Origin: Planomonospora sp. ID82291
GTDB taxonomy: Bacteria > Actinomycetota > Actinomycetes > Streptosporangiales > Streptosporangiaceae
Length of the DNA: 64,000 nt
Reading direction: 5' to 3'
Assembly (NCBI RefSeq): GCF_015711645.1
Contig: NZ_JABTEX010000001.1
Coordinates: forward strand, 2,046,001-2,110,000
Shown here: piece by piece, positions 8,154-17,101 of the stretch
How positions within the stretch are numbered: position 1 is the first letter of the stretch
Layout: every line of letters starts with the position of its first letter
Translations under genes and position numbers: made by a program
Notes under the pieces: model-generated
What the model was told of the DNA's origin: nothing
The model's input: the letters and a program-made list of their open reading frames with translations, nothing else
Database searches by the model: none

Positions 8154-10397
8154 TCAGGACTCGGTTCCGGCCGGCACGCCCGCCCGACGGGACGGGACGG
8201 CGCCGGCGGCGGCCCGGCGGGCCCCCCGCCGACGCAGGACGCGCAGGCCCACGGCGGCCAGCATCACCAGCAGGGCCGCCCCCGCGATCACCAGCGCGAT
8301 CCCGGTGTAGCCGGTGCTGCGCACGGTGAGCTTGACCCGCTGGCCGTACGCGCGGCCGTCGGCGGTGGCGAGCTGGACCGTCACCGAGGTCTGACCGCCG
8401 GAGCTGCCCGTGATGGTCATCGGGATCCGCACGGTCTGCGTCTGGCCGCCGGCGATGACGAGCACCTCGTCCCGGTACGACTCGATCTTGAGCCGGGCGG
8501 GCTTCAGCGAGGTCACCGCGATCCGGAGCCTGACGGTGCTGCTGCCCCCCTTGCGCTCGTTGCGGACGCTGATCGGCACCTCGCCGTCGTTCCCGGCCAG
8601 GGTGCGGATCTGCTCCGCCTGCTCGCTGCCGACGATCCTCACCTGGTCGATCCGGTCCTCGACGGTGCTCCGCACCCGCTCGACGTACGGCTCCGCGGCC
8701 CGGGCCCTGTCCCGCCAGGCGGAGGAGGTCAGCCGGAGCAGCGCCAGGTCGAACCGGGCGGAGTCGTCGGTCTCCGGGGCGCCCGCGGGGACGTGGGTGA
8801 CGGAGGTGGCCAGGTTCGCGCGCTCGGCGATCCGCCGGACGCCCGTCAGGTACTTCTTGCCGAGCTCCCTGCCCCGGTCCTGATCGGTGTAGGTGAGCCC
8901 GGCGCGCGCGGTGACCACCTTGCCGGGCTTGACCGCGTCGAGCGTGGCGGGGGAGAGCCAGGGCAGGGACGCGGCGGTCTCGATCAGGCCGGTGACGTAG
9001 GCCGGGTCGGGCGACCAGCGGCGCGGCGGGGCGGCCACGACGGTCCTGCGGCCGGTGACGGGCTCCGCGCTGATCACCGCGGTCTCGGCGATGAAGCGCC
9101 GGCGGTTCAGCAGGGCCCAGTCGGGGCTGGAGGCCGTGGCGCCGACGATGTCGCTCAGCACCGGGTCGGCCACCAGCGCCTGGACCGGGCCGCTCACGCT
9201 CTGCAGGGTGGCGACGGCGTTCGGGGTGGTCGCGGGAGGCGGGGCGACGGCCCCCGGGACCGTGACGGCCGGGACGGCGGGCGGCAGGCCGGCCTCGCTC
9301 AGCAGCACGCTGCGGACCCCGGCGACGGCCAGGACGTCCAGCCCGTCGTGGTCGACCATCCCGTCGGCCGGCCAGGCGACGTCGGTGACGACGTCGCGAC
9401 CGAGGAGCTCCCTGCCGGTCCGCGCGGCCGCCGCGACGCCCTTGCGGGTGGTGCCGTCGAGGCCGTTGTGGGCCAGGGCGGCCACGTCCGGGTCGGCGTA
9501 GGGGGTGGCCACGACCGGGGAGCCGGCCAGGGCCGTGCGCAGGGCGCCGAGCCACCGGGCCGCCGTGGCGTCGGCGGGACGGCCCGTCGTCCCGGCAGCG
9601 GTCCCGGTCCCGGTCCCGGTCTCGGTGCCGGTCTTCACCCGGTGCGCCTTGCCCAGCGCCCGCACGTCGTCGAGGAGGGCGGGGTCGACCACCCAGGTGA
9701 CCCCCTTGGCCGCGCCCTTGGCCGCGGCGACGCCCTCGGCGGTCTTCAGCAGGTCGTCGAGGCGCCTGCCCTCCGCCAGGCCGGCGGGCAGGTCGTCGTC
9801 GAGGAAGGTGTCGTCGTCGGCCCGGTGCGGCTGGTCGATGACCGGCAGGACCACGGCGAGGCGGGTGCGCGGGATCCGCGGGGCCCCGGTCTCCTCCGGC
9901 AGGTAGGTCAGGAAGGTGCGCTGCACGGCGACCTGCACGCCTGCGGCGTCGACCGCCTCGACCGTCAGCGGGTAGACGCCGAACCGGTACAGGCCCAGCT
10001 GCTGCGGGGTGAAGACGAACTCCCACGGCAGCTTGGCCGAGGCCGCCAGCGGCTGCTGGAGCCAGCTCTCGTCACGCAGGCCGCCCGGCTGGACGTGCTC
10101 CTGACCGCTCAGATAGGCGGCCATGTCGGCCCGCCGGACGAAGGGCCGGGCCGAGTAGCGCAACCGGTAGCGCAGGCCGGTCCGGGCCTCGGTGCCGGTG
10201 TTCGCCAGCGTGCCGGAGACCCTGATCTCGGTGGCGGGCTCCTTCGGCAGCTCCGGGGTGATCGACCCGATCACGAGCTGGAGGGTCTGGCGGACCGCCG
10301 CCGCCGTTCCTGCGGTCGCCGTACCGCCGCCGGCCACGGCCGCGAGGGAGAGCAGCGTGGCGAGCAGGACGACGAGCGGCACGTGCTTGCGGATCAC
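8154..10397 (-). CDS. DUF6049 family secreted, membrane-anchored protein
   Basis: A 747-residue protein of a family always found beside murJ in actinobacteria; the function is not established. It has an N-terminal signal sequence (VVLLATLLSLAAVAGGGTATAG), a large extracytoplasmic region with two beta-rich Ig-like portions flanking a polysaccharide-deacetylase-like core (LAVVLPVIDQP, DGLDVLAVAGVRSVLLSE), and a C-terminal helix (about 708-732) followed by basic residues. A low-complexity Thr-Gly run (TGTETGTGTGTAAGTTG) interrupts the middle. GTG start, weak ribosome site. Its place suggests a role in envelope assembly with MurJ, which is inference. Confidence 0.85.
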   Translation of the reverse strand: MIRKHVPLVVLLATLLSLAAVAGGGTATAGTAAAVRQTLQLVIGSITPELPKEPATEIRVSGTLANTGTEARTGLRYRLRYSARPFVRRADMAAYLSGQEHVQPGGLRDESWLQQPLAASAKLPWEFVFTPQQLGLYRFGVYPLTVEAVDAAGVQVAVQRTFLTYLPEETGAPRIPRTRLAVVLPVIDQPHRADDDTFLDDDLPAGLAEGRRLDDLLKTAEGVAAAKGAAKGVTWVVDPALLDDVRALGKAHRVKTGTETGTGTGTAAGTTGRPADATAARWLGALRTALAGSPVVATPYADPDVAALAHNGLDGTTRKGVAAAARTGRELLGRDVVTDVAWPADGMVDHDGLDVLAVAGVRSVLLSEAGLPPAVPAVTVPGAVAPPPATTPNAVATLQSVSGPVQALVADPVLSDIVGATASSPDWALLNRRRFIAETAVISAEPVTGRRTVVAAPPRRWSPDPAYVTGLIETAASLPWLSPATLDAVKPGKVVTARAGLTYTDQDRGRELGKKYLTGVRRIAERANLATSVTHVPAGAPETDDSARFDLALLRLTSSAWRDRARAAEPYVERVRSTVEDRIDQVRIVGSEQAEQIRTLAGNDGEVPISVRNERKGGSSTVRLRIAVTSLKPARLKIESYRDEVLVIAGGQTQTVRIPMTITGSSGGQTSVTVQLATADGRAYGQRVKLTVRSTGYTGIALVIAGAALLVMLAAVGLRVLRRRGARRAAAGAVPSRRAGVPAGTES

Positions 10398-10443
10398 GTG
10401 CCGGCCAAGGGTGAAATACGGCGCACGCCCGCAATGCTATGGC

Positions 10444-10965
10444 CTATCCGACGAGCCGGGCGGTCATCGGCTCTCCTCGGGGGCGGGGGACGGACAGGTC
10501 GACGATCTTCCCGGGGATGAGGGAGAGCAGGTCGCCGGCGTCGATCCGGAGCGCCGTGTGGCGTTCTCCCGCCGGGGTGTGGACGGGGCCGTCGATCCGG
10601 GTGAGCCGCTCGTCCACCAGCACGGTCAGGCCGTCGGGGAGCAGCAGCGGGCAGACGAGTCCGGCGGCGTAGTCGGTGGCGGAGTTCACGGTGAAGGCGG
10701 CGGCCGGGCGGACCCGGCGCACGTCCAGGACGCCGCCGACCGTGCCGGGCCGGGGCGGGGCGCCGACCGGGGCGACGGTCGCGACGACCTCGGGGCCGAT
10801 CCGGGAGTCGACCTCGAACACGGAGACGCCCACGCAGGTGGCGGGATCGGCGGACAGGACCTCGGGCAGCTCGTCGGCACTCGTCAGCACACGGGGAAGG
10901 CGTACGATCTCATGATGGATCTGGAGCGAGAGGAGCCAGCGGTGGATCGCGAGGGCGTCCTTCAT
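10444..10965 (-). CDS. YbaK/EbsC-like aminoacyl-tRNA deacylase domain protein
   Basis: A 173-residue single-domain protein with the YbaK/prolyl-tRNA-editing fold: an initial helix (ALAIHRWLLSLQIHHEIVRLP), a CVGVSVFEVD strand, and the AAGLVCPLLLPDGLTVLVDERL signature near the middle. Such proteins hydrolyse mischarged aminoacyl-tRNAs in the cytosol. ATG at 10965 is chosen because AAGGAGGACCCGT precedes it. It is divergent from the CCA-adding enzyme gene, so two tRNA-related functions face each other across a 121-bp promoter region. Confidence 0.82.
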   Translation of the reverse strand: MKDALAIHRWLLSLQIHHEIVRLPRVLTSADELPEVLSADPATCVGVSVFEVDSRIGPEVVATVAPVGAPPRPGTVGGVLDVRRVRPAAAFTVNSATDYAAGLVCPLLLPDGLTVLVDERLTRIDGPVHTPAGERHTALRIDAGDLLSLIPGKIVDLSVPRPRGEPMTARLVG

Positions 10966-11086
10966 ACGGGTCCTCCTTGCCTCGGCGCTCGGCTCGGCCC
11001 TGACCGCGGCTGAACGTAGCCTGGTGATCGCTGTACGGCGTCTCCCCAGTGGGGAACGTGTTCCCTGACCGAAGGACCTACCCGGT

Positions 11087-12526
11087 TTGTCCCTTTCAAA
11101 TCTGTCTGAGAGCCAGCGGCACGGCATGACCGAGCTGTTCCGCAAGATCGCACCGGTCGTCGACGAGCTCGGTGAGCTGTTCGCGGCGCGGGGTTACGAG
11201 ATCGCCCTGGTGGGCGGCTCGGTCCGCGACGTCTTCCTCGGCCGGATCGGCAACGACCTCGACCTGACGACGGACGCGCGGCCCGAGACGGTCCTGGAGC
11301 TCATCCGCGACTGGGTCGACTCGATCTGGACGATCGGCATCGACTTCGGCACGGTCGGCGCGCGCAAGGGCAACTGGCTGCTGGAGATCACCACCTACCG
11401 CAGCGAGTCGTACGACCCGAAGTCGCGCAAGCCCGAGGTGGTCTACGGCGACACGCTGGAGGGCGACCTGGCCCGGCGCGACTTCGCGGTCAACGCGATG
11501 GCGCTGCGGCTGCCCGGCCGGGAGTTCGAGGACCCGCACGGCGGCCTGGACGACCTGCACGCCAAGGTCCTGCGCACCCCCGGCCCCCCGGAGCGGTCCT
11601 TCGACGACGATCCGCTGCGGATGCTGCGCGCCGCCCGGTTCGCCAGCCAGCTCGGGTTCGCCGTGGACCCGGCGGCGCTGGAGGCGATGACCGCGATGGC
11701 CGGGCGGATCGAGATCGTCTCCGCCGAGCGCATCCGCGACGAACTGGACAAGCTGATCTGCGGCGACCACCCGCGCGAGGGCCTGCGGCTCCTGGTCGAG
11801 TCGGGCCTGGCCGCGCACGTCCTGCCCGAGCTGCCCAGGCTCCGCCTGGAGATCGACGAGCACCACCGGCACAAGGACGTCTACGAGCACACGCTGATCG
11901 TGCTGGAGCAGGCGATCGACCTGGAGGAGGGCGGTCCTGACCGCATCCTGCGCTGGTCGGCGCTCCTGCACGACGTGGGCAAGCCCAAGACCCGCCGCCA
12001 CGAGCCCGGGGGCCGGGTCTCCTTCCACCACCACGAGGTCGTGGGCGCCCAGCTCGCCAAGAAGCGCCTGACGGAGCTGAAGTTCCCCAAGGACGTGGTG
12101 GCCGACGTCGCCCGCCTGGTCGAGCTCCACCTGCGCTTCCACGGCTACGGCACGGGCGAGTGGACCGACTCGGCGGTGCGCCGCTACGTCCGGGACGCCG
12201 GCCACCTGCTGGAGCGGCTGCACAAGCTGACCCGCGCCGACTGCACCACCCGCAACCGGCGCAAGGCCCAGACGCTCTCGCGCACCTACGACCAGCTCGA
12301 AGAGCGCATCGCCCGGCTCGCCGAGGAGGAGGAGCTCGGCAAGATCCGCCCCGAGCTCGACGGCAACGAGATCCAGGAGATCCTCGGGGTGCCGCCGGGC
12401 CCGGTGGTCGGGCGCGCCTACAAGTTCCTCCTCGACCTGCGGATGGACGAGGGCGTCGTCGGCAAGGAGGCCGCGGCCGAGGCCCTGCGGGAGTGGGCCG
12501 GGGCCAACGGGGTGCTGCCCGGCTGA
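11087..12526 (+). CDS. cca: CCA tRNA nucleotidyltransferase
   Basis: A 479-residue class II nucleotidyltransferase. The polymerase-beta-type catalytic motif GGSVRDVFLG...NDLDLTT (about residues 42-60) supplies the metal-binding DxD. The RRDFAVNAMAL and DDPLRMLRAARFASQLGF motifs follow, and a C-terminal HD domain contains LLHDVGKPKTRR. It adds or repairs the 3' CCA of tRNAs. The TTG start fits the length of homologues. Its position beside the murJ cluster is conserved in Streptomyces. The strand changes here, so it has its own promoter in the 10966-11086 gap. Confidence 0.95.
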   Translation: MSLSNLSESQRHGMTELFRKIAPVVDELGELFAARGYEIALVGGSVRDVFLGRIGNDLDLTTDARPETVLELIRDWVDSIWTIGIDFGTVGARKGNWLLEITTYRSESYDPKSRKPEVVYGDTLEGDLARRDFAVNAMALRLPGREFEDPHGGLDDLHAKVLRTPGPPERSFDDDPLRMLRAARFASQLGFAVDPAALEAMTAMAGRIEIVSAERIRDELDKLICGDHPREGLRLLVESGLAAHVLPELPRLRLEIDEHHRHKDVYEHTLIVLEQAIDLEEGGPDRILRWSALLHDVGKPKTRRHEPGGRVSFHHHEVVGAQLAKKRLTELKFPKDVVADVARLVELHLRFHGYGTGEWTDSAVRRYVRDAGHLLERLHKLTRADCTTRNRRKAQTLSRTYDQLEERIARLAEEEELGKIRPELDGNEIQEILGVPPGPVVGRAYKFLLDLRMDEGVVGKEAAAEALREWAGANGVLPG

Positions 12527-12590
12527 CGGGCCGCGGCCGGTGCGTGCCGTACGGCGGGCCGGCGGGCCCCGGCCGGGTTAGGGTGGCGCG

Positions 12591-13838
12591 GTGGACGCGA
12601 TCGATGGGGACGTGCCGGCGCTCGACCGCGCGCACGTGTGGCACCCGTACGCCTCCGTGCCCCCGCAGGTGCCGGTCCACCAGGTGGTGCGGGCCTCCGG
12701 GGTGCGGCTGACGCTCGCCGACGGGCGCGAGCTGGTCGACGGGATGTCGTCGTGGTGGGCGGCGATCCACGGCTACGGCCACCCGCGCCTCGACGGCGCC
12801 CTGACCGCGCAGCTCGCCGACATGGCGCACGTCATGTTCGGCGGCCTCACCCACGAGCCCGCCGTACGGCTGGCGCGCACGCTGGCGGAGATGACCGGGC
12901 TGCCGAAGGTCTTCCTCGCCGATTCCGGCTCGGTGGCCGTCGAGGTGGCGATCAAGATGGCCGTCCAGTTCACCGGGCGGCACCGCCTGCTGACGGTCAG
13001 GGGCGGCTACCACGGCGACACCTTCGGGGCGATGGCCGTCTGCGACCCGGTGAACGGCATGCACCACCTGTTCTCCGGCGCGCTCCCGCGGCACGTGTTC
13101 GCCCCCCGGCCCCCCGCCGACCACGACGAGGCCTACCTCGCCGAGCTGGCGGAGACGGTCGCCCGGCACGCCTCCGAGCTGGCGGCGATCATCGTCGAGC
13201 CGGTCGTCCAGGGCGCCGGCGGCATGCACTTCTACCACCCGGCCCACCTGCGGCGGCTCCGCGAGCTGGCCGACGAGCACGGCCTGCTCCTGATCGCCGA
13301 CGAGATCGCCACCGGCTTCGGCCGGACCGGCGAGCTGTTCGGCTGCGACCACGCGGGGATCCGGCCCGACATCATGTGCCTGGGCAAGGCGCTGACCGGC
13401 GGCTACCTGTCCCTGGCGGCGACGCTGTGCACCGAGCGGGTCGCGGCGGGCATCGGCACGCTGATGCACGGGCCGACCTTCATGGGCAACCCGCTGGCCG
13501 CCGCCGTCGCGAACGCCTCCCTGGACCTGCTGGCCGAGCGCCCGTGGCGGCAGGAGGTCGCCCGGATCGAGCGGGGGCTGACCGCGGGCCTGGCCGGGGC
13601 GGCGGACGCCCCCGGGGTGAAGGACGTGCGGGTGCTCGGCGCGATCGGCGTGGTCGAGACGCGGGAGCCGGTCGACGTCGGGCGCGTCCAGGACACCGTC
13701 ATGCGGCACGGCGTCTGGCTCCGGCCCTTCGGCCGGCTGATCTACACGATGCCGCCGTACGCCACGGACGACGACGACCTGGCGCGGATCACGGCCGCGA
13801 TGACGGCCGCGGTCGCGGACATCGGCCGGGACGCCTGA
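12591..13838 (+). CDS. bioA: adenosylmethionine-8-amino-7-oxononanoate aminotransferase
   Basis: A 415-residue class III aminotransferase of biotin synthesis, converting KAPA to DAPA with S-adenosylmethionine as amino donor. Motifs: HVWHPYASV at the N-terminus, [28 protein letters not shown], the cofactor Asp in [15 protein letters not shown], and the PLP lysine in [14 protein letters not shown] start with GGGTGG upstream. No other bio gene is adjacent. The last 18 codons, including the stop, are duplicated immediately downstream in a different frame. Confidence 0.93.
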   Translation: MDAIDGDVPALDRAHVWHPYASVPPQVPVHQVVRASGVRLTLADGRELVDGMSSWWAAIHGYGHPRLDGALTAQLADMAHVMFGGLTHEPAVRLARTLAEMTGLPKVFLADSGSVAVEVAIKMAVQFTGRHRLLTVRGGYHGDTFGAMAVCDPVNGMHHLFSGALPRHVFAPRPPADHDEAYLAELAETVARHASELAAIIVEPVVQGAGGMHFYHPAHLRRLRELADEHGLLLIADEIATGFGRTGELFGCDHAGIRPDIMCLGKALTGGYLSLAATLCTERVAAGIGTLMHGPTFMGNPLAAAVANASLDLLAERPWRQEVARIERGLTAGLAGAADAPGVKDVRVLGAIGVVETREPVDVGRVQDTVMRHGVWLRPFGRLIYTMPPYATDDDDLARITAAMTAAVADIGRDA

Positions 13839-13896
13839 CGGGGATCACGGCCGCGATGACGGCTGCTGCTGCGGATATCGGCCGGGACGCCTGACG
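13786..13896. repeat. tandem duplication of the bioA 3' end (2 x 55 bp, period 56)
   Basis: Copy 1 (13786-13840) is the end of bioA with its TGA. Copy 2 (13842-13896) follows after one base and differs at five positions, four of them third positions in the bioA reading. Copy 2 also supplies the C-terminal codons and stop of the convergent MFS gene. Confidence 0.93.
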
Positions 13897-15146
13897 ATCC
13901 GGTAGAGCACGGCGCCGCCGGCGTATCCGGCGGTGACGAGGACCAGCACGGTCAGTGACTTCCCGTCGGCCGGGAGCAGCGCCGCCGCGCAGGCCGCGGC
14001 CAGCACGTAGCTGCCGTTGAAGAGCATGTCGTAGATCGAGAACGCCCGGCCGAGGTAGGCGTCGTCGACGTCCCGCTGGACGGCCGTGTCCGCGCAGATC
14101 TTGACGCTCTGCCCGGCGATGCCCAGCACGAAGCCGGCCGCCGCGAACCCCCACTGCTGGAACGGCGCGCACAGCGCGAAGGTGAGCACCCCGGCGGTGA
14201 CGAGCATGGCCGGGACCCAGCGGTGCAGCCCGAACCGCTCGGTGGCCCACGGGGTGACCAGCACGGCCAGGAAGTAGCCGACCCCGGAGGTGGCGACCAC
14301 GACGGTGACCGCGTCCAGGGCGTCCTCGGCGCTCTCGGCGAAGTAGTAGCGCGAGAGCATGACGAGCATCGCCGTGCACATGCCGTACATGAACCGGTGG
14401 GTGGCCATCGCGCCCATCGCGGCGGCGGCGGCGCGGTGGCCCGCGATGTGCCGGGCGCCGTCGGCGAGGCCGCTGAGGACGTGCCGTACGGCCTCGCGGG
14501 CCTGCGGCCGGTCCGGGTCGTAGGCCGGGCCGAGCAGCGCCCGGTCCATGGTCCGGGCGATCAGCGCGCTGAGCCCGAAGATCAGGCCGGAGATCAGCAG
14601 GAGCACGGCGACGCCCTGGTCGTCGCTGCCGAGGACCTTCCTGAGCAGGATGCCCGCGCCCACGCCGACGAAGGTCAGCACGGTGCCGGAGGTGGGGGTG
14701 ACCGCGTTGGCCACCATCAGCCGGTCGGCCGGGACGACGTGCGGGAGCGAGGCCCCGAGCGCGGCCAGGAAGAACCGGTTCACCCCGAGCACGCAGAGCG
14801 CGGCGGCGTAGAAGACGGCGTCGGGGGCGCCGCCGGCCAGCAGCGCCGCGGTGGCCAGTAGCAGCGTGCCCCGGACCAGCGGCGCGACGACCAGGATCCG
14901 CTGCCGGGACCACCGGTCGATGAACACGCCGACGAAGGGCCCCAGCACGGAGTACGGCAGGAGCAGCACGGCCAGGCCGGCGGCGATCTGGACGGCGCTG
15001 GTGCTCTGCTCCGGGCTGAAGAACGCGAATCCGGCCACCGCGAACTGGAAGATCCCGTCGGAGAACTGGGAGACCAGGCGGGTGCCGTACAGCCGCCGGA
15101 AGTCCCGGCCCTCCAGGACGACGCGGAGATCGGATACGAATGACAC
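13845..15146 (-). CDS. MFS transporter
   Basis: A 433-residue major facilitator superfamily protein with 12 predicted membrane helices. The N-terminal half has the LYGTRLVSQFSDGIFQFAVAGF opening and the loop between helices 2 and 3 reads GPFVGVFIDRWSRQR, a typical motif A. It resembles drug/multi-solute exporters of the DHA3 type; the substrate is unknown. GTG start with a poor ribosome site. The last codons (RYPQQQPSSRP) lie within the duplicated bioA tail, so the C-terminus was probably reshaped by that duplication. Confidence 0.88.
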   Translation of the reverse strand: MSFVSDLRVVLEGRDFRRLYGTRLVSQFSDGIFQFAVAGFAFFSPEQSTSAVQIAAGLAVLLLPYSVLGPFVGVFIDRWSRQRILVVAPLVRGTLLLATAALLAGGAPDAVFYAAALCVLGVNRFFLAALGASLPHVVPADRLMVANAVTPTSGTVLTFVGVGAGILLRKVLGSDDQGVAVLLLISGLIFGLSALIARTMDRALLGPAYDPDRPQAREAVRHVLSGLADGARHIAGHRAAAAAMGAMATHRFMYGMCTAMLVMLSRYYFAESAEDALDAVTVVVATSGVGYFLAVLVTPWATERFGLHRWVPAMLVTAGVLTFALCAPFQQWGFAAAGFVLGIAGQSVKICADTAVQRDVDDAYLGRAFSIYDMLFNGSYVLAAACAAALLPADGKSLTVLVLVTAGYAGGAVLYRIVRRPGRYPQQQPSSRP

Positions 15147-15259
15147 GGGCTCAGCCTACGTGCGGGACGGGCCCGGGGGATCGGGGATGCCCCTGAGATC
15201 ACCAAGGGGCGTATGTTGACTTCCCGCCCCGTATCGCCGAATGGGCGTGATGGGTAGAC

Positions 15260-15886
15260 ATGATCACGTACTCTCGATCCGTGACACCTGATGAACACGT
15301 CGTGCTCGTCGACGTCGAGGGCAACGCGGTCGGTACGGCGCCGAAGGCGGCGGTGCACGGCCCCGACACCCCTCTGCACCTCGCCTTCTCCAGCTATGTG
15401 TTCGACACCGACGGCAGGGTGCTCCTCACCCGGCGGGCGTCGCACAAGCTCACCTGGCCGGACGTGTGGACCAACAGCTGCTGCGGCCACCCCCTGCCGG
15501 GCGAGTCGACCCACGACGCGGTGGTCCGGCGGCTGGACTACGAGCTCGGGCTCACGGTCGTCGCGGCGGACCTGCTGCTGCCGCGGTTCTCCTACCGGGC
15601 CGTGATGGACAACGGCGTCGTCGAGCGCGAGCTCTGCCCGGTCTACCGGGTCGTCGTCGGCACCGCGACCGGCACCGTGGCCGGCACCGTGGCCGTGCCC
15701 AACCCCGACGAGGTCGGGGAGGTGCGGTGGACGCCGTGGAAGGAGTTCGCCCAGGGGGTGCTCGACGGGAGCCTGGCGATCTCCCCGTGGTGCCGGGAGC
15801 AGGTTCCCCACCTCGACGGGCTCGGCGCCGACCCCCTGCTCTGGCCCGTCGCCGACCCGGCCGACCTCCCGCCCGCGGCGCGCTGA
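15260..15886 (+). CDS. idi: isopentenyl-diphosphate delta-isomerase, type 1
   Basis: A 208-residue Nudix-fold isomerase that interconverts IPP and DMAPP for isoprenoid synthesis. The active-site cysteine is in TNSCCGHP and the catalytic glutamate in ELCPVYRV; VLLTRRASHKLTWPDVW is the metal/diphosphate region. ATG at 15260 is used; GTG at 15281 (before TPDEHVVLVD) is an equally plausible start, as neither has a strong ribosome site. A short TGTVAGTV repeat lies near residues 135-145. Stand-alone gene, divergent from the MFS gene. Confidence 0.93.
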   Translation: MITYSRSVTPDEHVVLVDVEGNAVGTAPKAAVHGPDTPLHLAFSSYVFDTDGRVLLTRRASHKLTWPDVWTNSCCGHPLPGESTHDAVVRRLDYELGLTVVAADLLLPRFSYRAVMDNGVVERELCPVYRVVVGTATGTVAGTVAVPNPDEVGEVRWTPWKEFAQGVLDGSLAISPWCREQVPHLDGLGADPLLWPVADPADLPPAAR

Positions 15887-15923
15887 CGCCGGGCGGTCCC
15901 GGCCGGGCGCGGTGAGGGCGTGG

Positions 15924-16247
15924 TCAGTGGCCGCCGCCCGCCAGGTTGAGGCCGATGACGCCGCAGAGGATGAGGGCGATCGAGGCGATCTTGAGGAGGG
16001 ACGCGTCCTCGCCCAGTGCGATCATGCCCAGCGCGGCGGTGCCGACGGCGCCGATGCCCGTCCAGACGGCGTAGGCCGTGCCGACGTCGAGGCTCTTGAG
16101 AGCGAAGGCGAGCAGGCCGAAGCTGAGGACGGCGGAGACGGCGAAGCCGATGCTCGGCAGCGGTGCGGAGAACCCGTCGCTGAGCTTGAGCGAATAGGCC
16201 ATGGCGACCTCGAACAGGCCGGCGACGACGATCATGATCCAGGCCAT
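15924..16247 (-). CDS. gdx: SMR-family exporter, probable guanidinium exporter (Gdx/SugE-like)
   Basis: A 107-residue small multidrug resistance protein with four membrane helices and the essential Glu13 in AGLFEVAMAYS. YAVWTGIGAVGTAALG is the third-helix signature. A guanidine-III riboswitch in the leader argues for guanidinium export rather than quaternary-ammonium drugs. Residue 16 is Met where well-studied Gdx proteins have Trp, so substrate range could differ. A single SMR gene is present, fitting a dual-topology homodimer. GGGAG precedes the ATG. Confidence 0.9.
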   Translation of the reverse strand: MAWIMIVVAGLFEVAMAYSLKLSDGFSAPLPSIGFAVSAVLSFGLLAFALKSLDVGTAYAVWTGIGAVGTAALGMIALGEDASLLKIASIALILCGVIGLNLAGGGH

Positions 16248-16269
16248 GACGGCTCCCTTCGGTGCAGGA

Positions 16270-16309
16270 GCGTCGTCTTCGCAGGCCGGGTACGGCGCGT
16301 CTCGTCCGG
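16270..16309 (-). ncRNA. guanidine-III (ykkC-III) riboswitch
   Basis: Minus-strand RNA 22 bases upstream of the SMR start. It opens CCGGACGAG, continues CGCGCCGTACCCGG and ends AAGACGACGC, the same order and spacing as the known Thermobifida fusca guanidine-III riboswitch. The 3' element can pair with the GCGCCGT loop as a pseudoknot with one A-C mismatch. Ligand binding should expose the downstream GGGAG ribosome site. Identified from memory of the published RNA; no covariance search was run. Confidence 0.85.
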
Positions 16310-16418
16310 GCGGCCCCGGAAGCGGGCCCGCAGCGGTGACAACGGCGGTGGTCTCCAGAGGATTCCCACCCCGGCAGGATGGCCGCAGGCGACGGCGAGA
16401 TCGAGGCAGGGCCTCGCC

Positions 16419-16973
16419 TCAGTAGAGATCGGCCAGTGTCACCAGGACGACGTCGCCGCGACGCCGGGCCTCGGCCTCCAGGTCGGCGGTGAAGCCGTTC
16501 CTGGCGAAGATCACCAGCTTGGCGTCCTCCGCCGGAACGCGCTTGGCGGTGATGACCGCCCGGAGGTGGTCCAGCCGGTGCAGGTCGGCGCTGCCGCGGG
16601 GCTCTGCGGTGTACTTCGCCTCGCCCAGCACACTCACCGCCGGACCCTTCGACCGGGCCTGCTCTCCCGGACCCAGCATGATCACATCGATCTGGTGGCT
16701 CTTCCGGCACTCGGGGCATGAGATCGTCGTCTCCCCGACCTCGCCGCCGCCGTCCAGGCCGAGCCGCTCCACGCCGTAGACCCCGGTCCAGCGGCGGCAG
16801 ACCTCCTCGAAAGCCGGTCCGAGGATCTTGGACTGGACCGTGTCCCGTGCGGCGGCCCAGACCGCCTCCGCGTTTCCCAGTTCGGCGTCGTGGACGCGCG
16901 GCTGCACCACCAGGTGGTGGAACCGGAGCAGGGGGTCGCTCAGGCGGTAGGAGATCTTGCGCTGGTAGAGCAC
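16419..16973 (-). pseudogene. 5'-truncated DUF234-type ATPase, C-terminal domain only
   Basis: The reading frame encodes the C-terminal part of an ATP-binding protein with a DUF234 domain: LYQRKISYRLSDPLLRFHHLVVQPR, then a VWAAARDTVQSKILGPAFEEVCRRW segment, a CPEC zinc-type pair, and an EAKYTAE nuclease-like strand. Intact family members carry about 250 more residues with a P-loop NTPase domain upstream. In this frame, in-family sequence continues only to LIAKEEDV before an unrelated stretch and a stop at about 17027. A GTG after AAGGAGGAGGAC could still start a 184-residue protein, so expression is possible. Called decayed, not intact. Confidence 0.7.
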
Positions 16974-17101
16974 GTCCTCCTCCTTGGCGATGAGGCGACG
17001 ACGCTGGCGATTCGGCCCCGACCGTCAGCAGGCGGCGGGACAGGCGGTGTGCGGAGCCGGATACTGATACCCCTTTTGCCGGGAGAAGCGGCGGTTGAAG
17101 A

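Noticed and set aside
7965-10520. 851-codon frame opposite murJ and the DUF6049 gene
   Set aside because: No ribosome site or homology; codon third-position pattern follows the minus-strand genes.
12638-13894. Frame-shifted open frame through bioA ending in the duplicated tail
   Set aside because: It reads bioA out of frame until the tail copy; the resemblance at its end comes only from the duplication.
16270-16418. Guanidine-I or guanidine-II riboswitch
   Set aside because: The paired ACGR loops of type II and the long type I core are absent; the order of elements fits type III.
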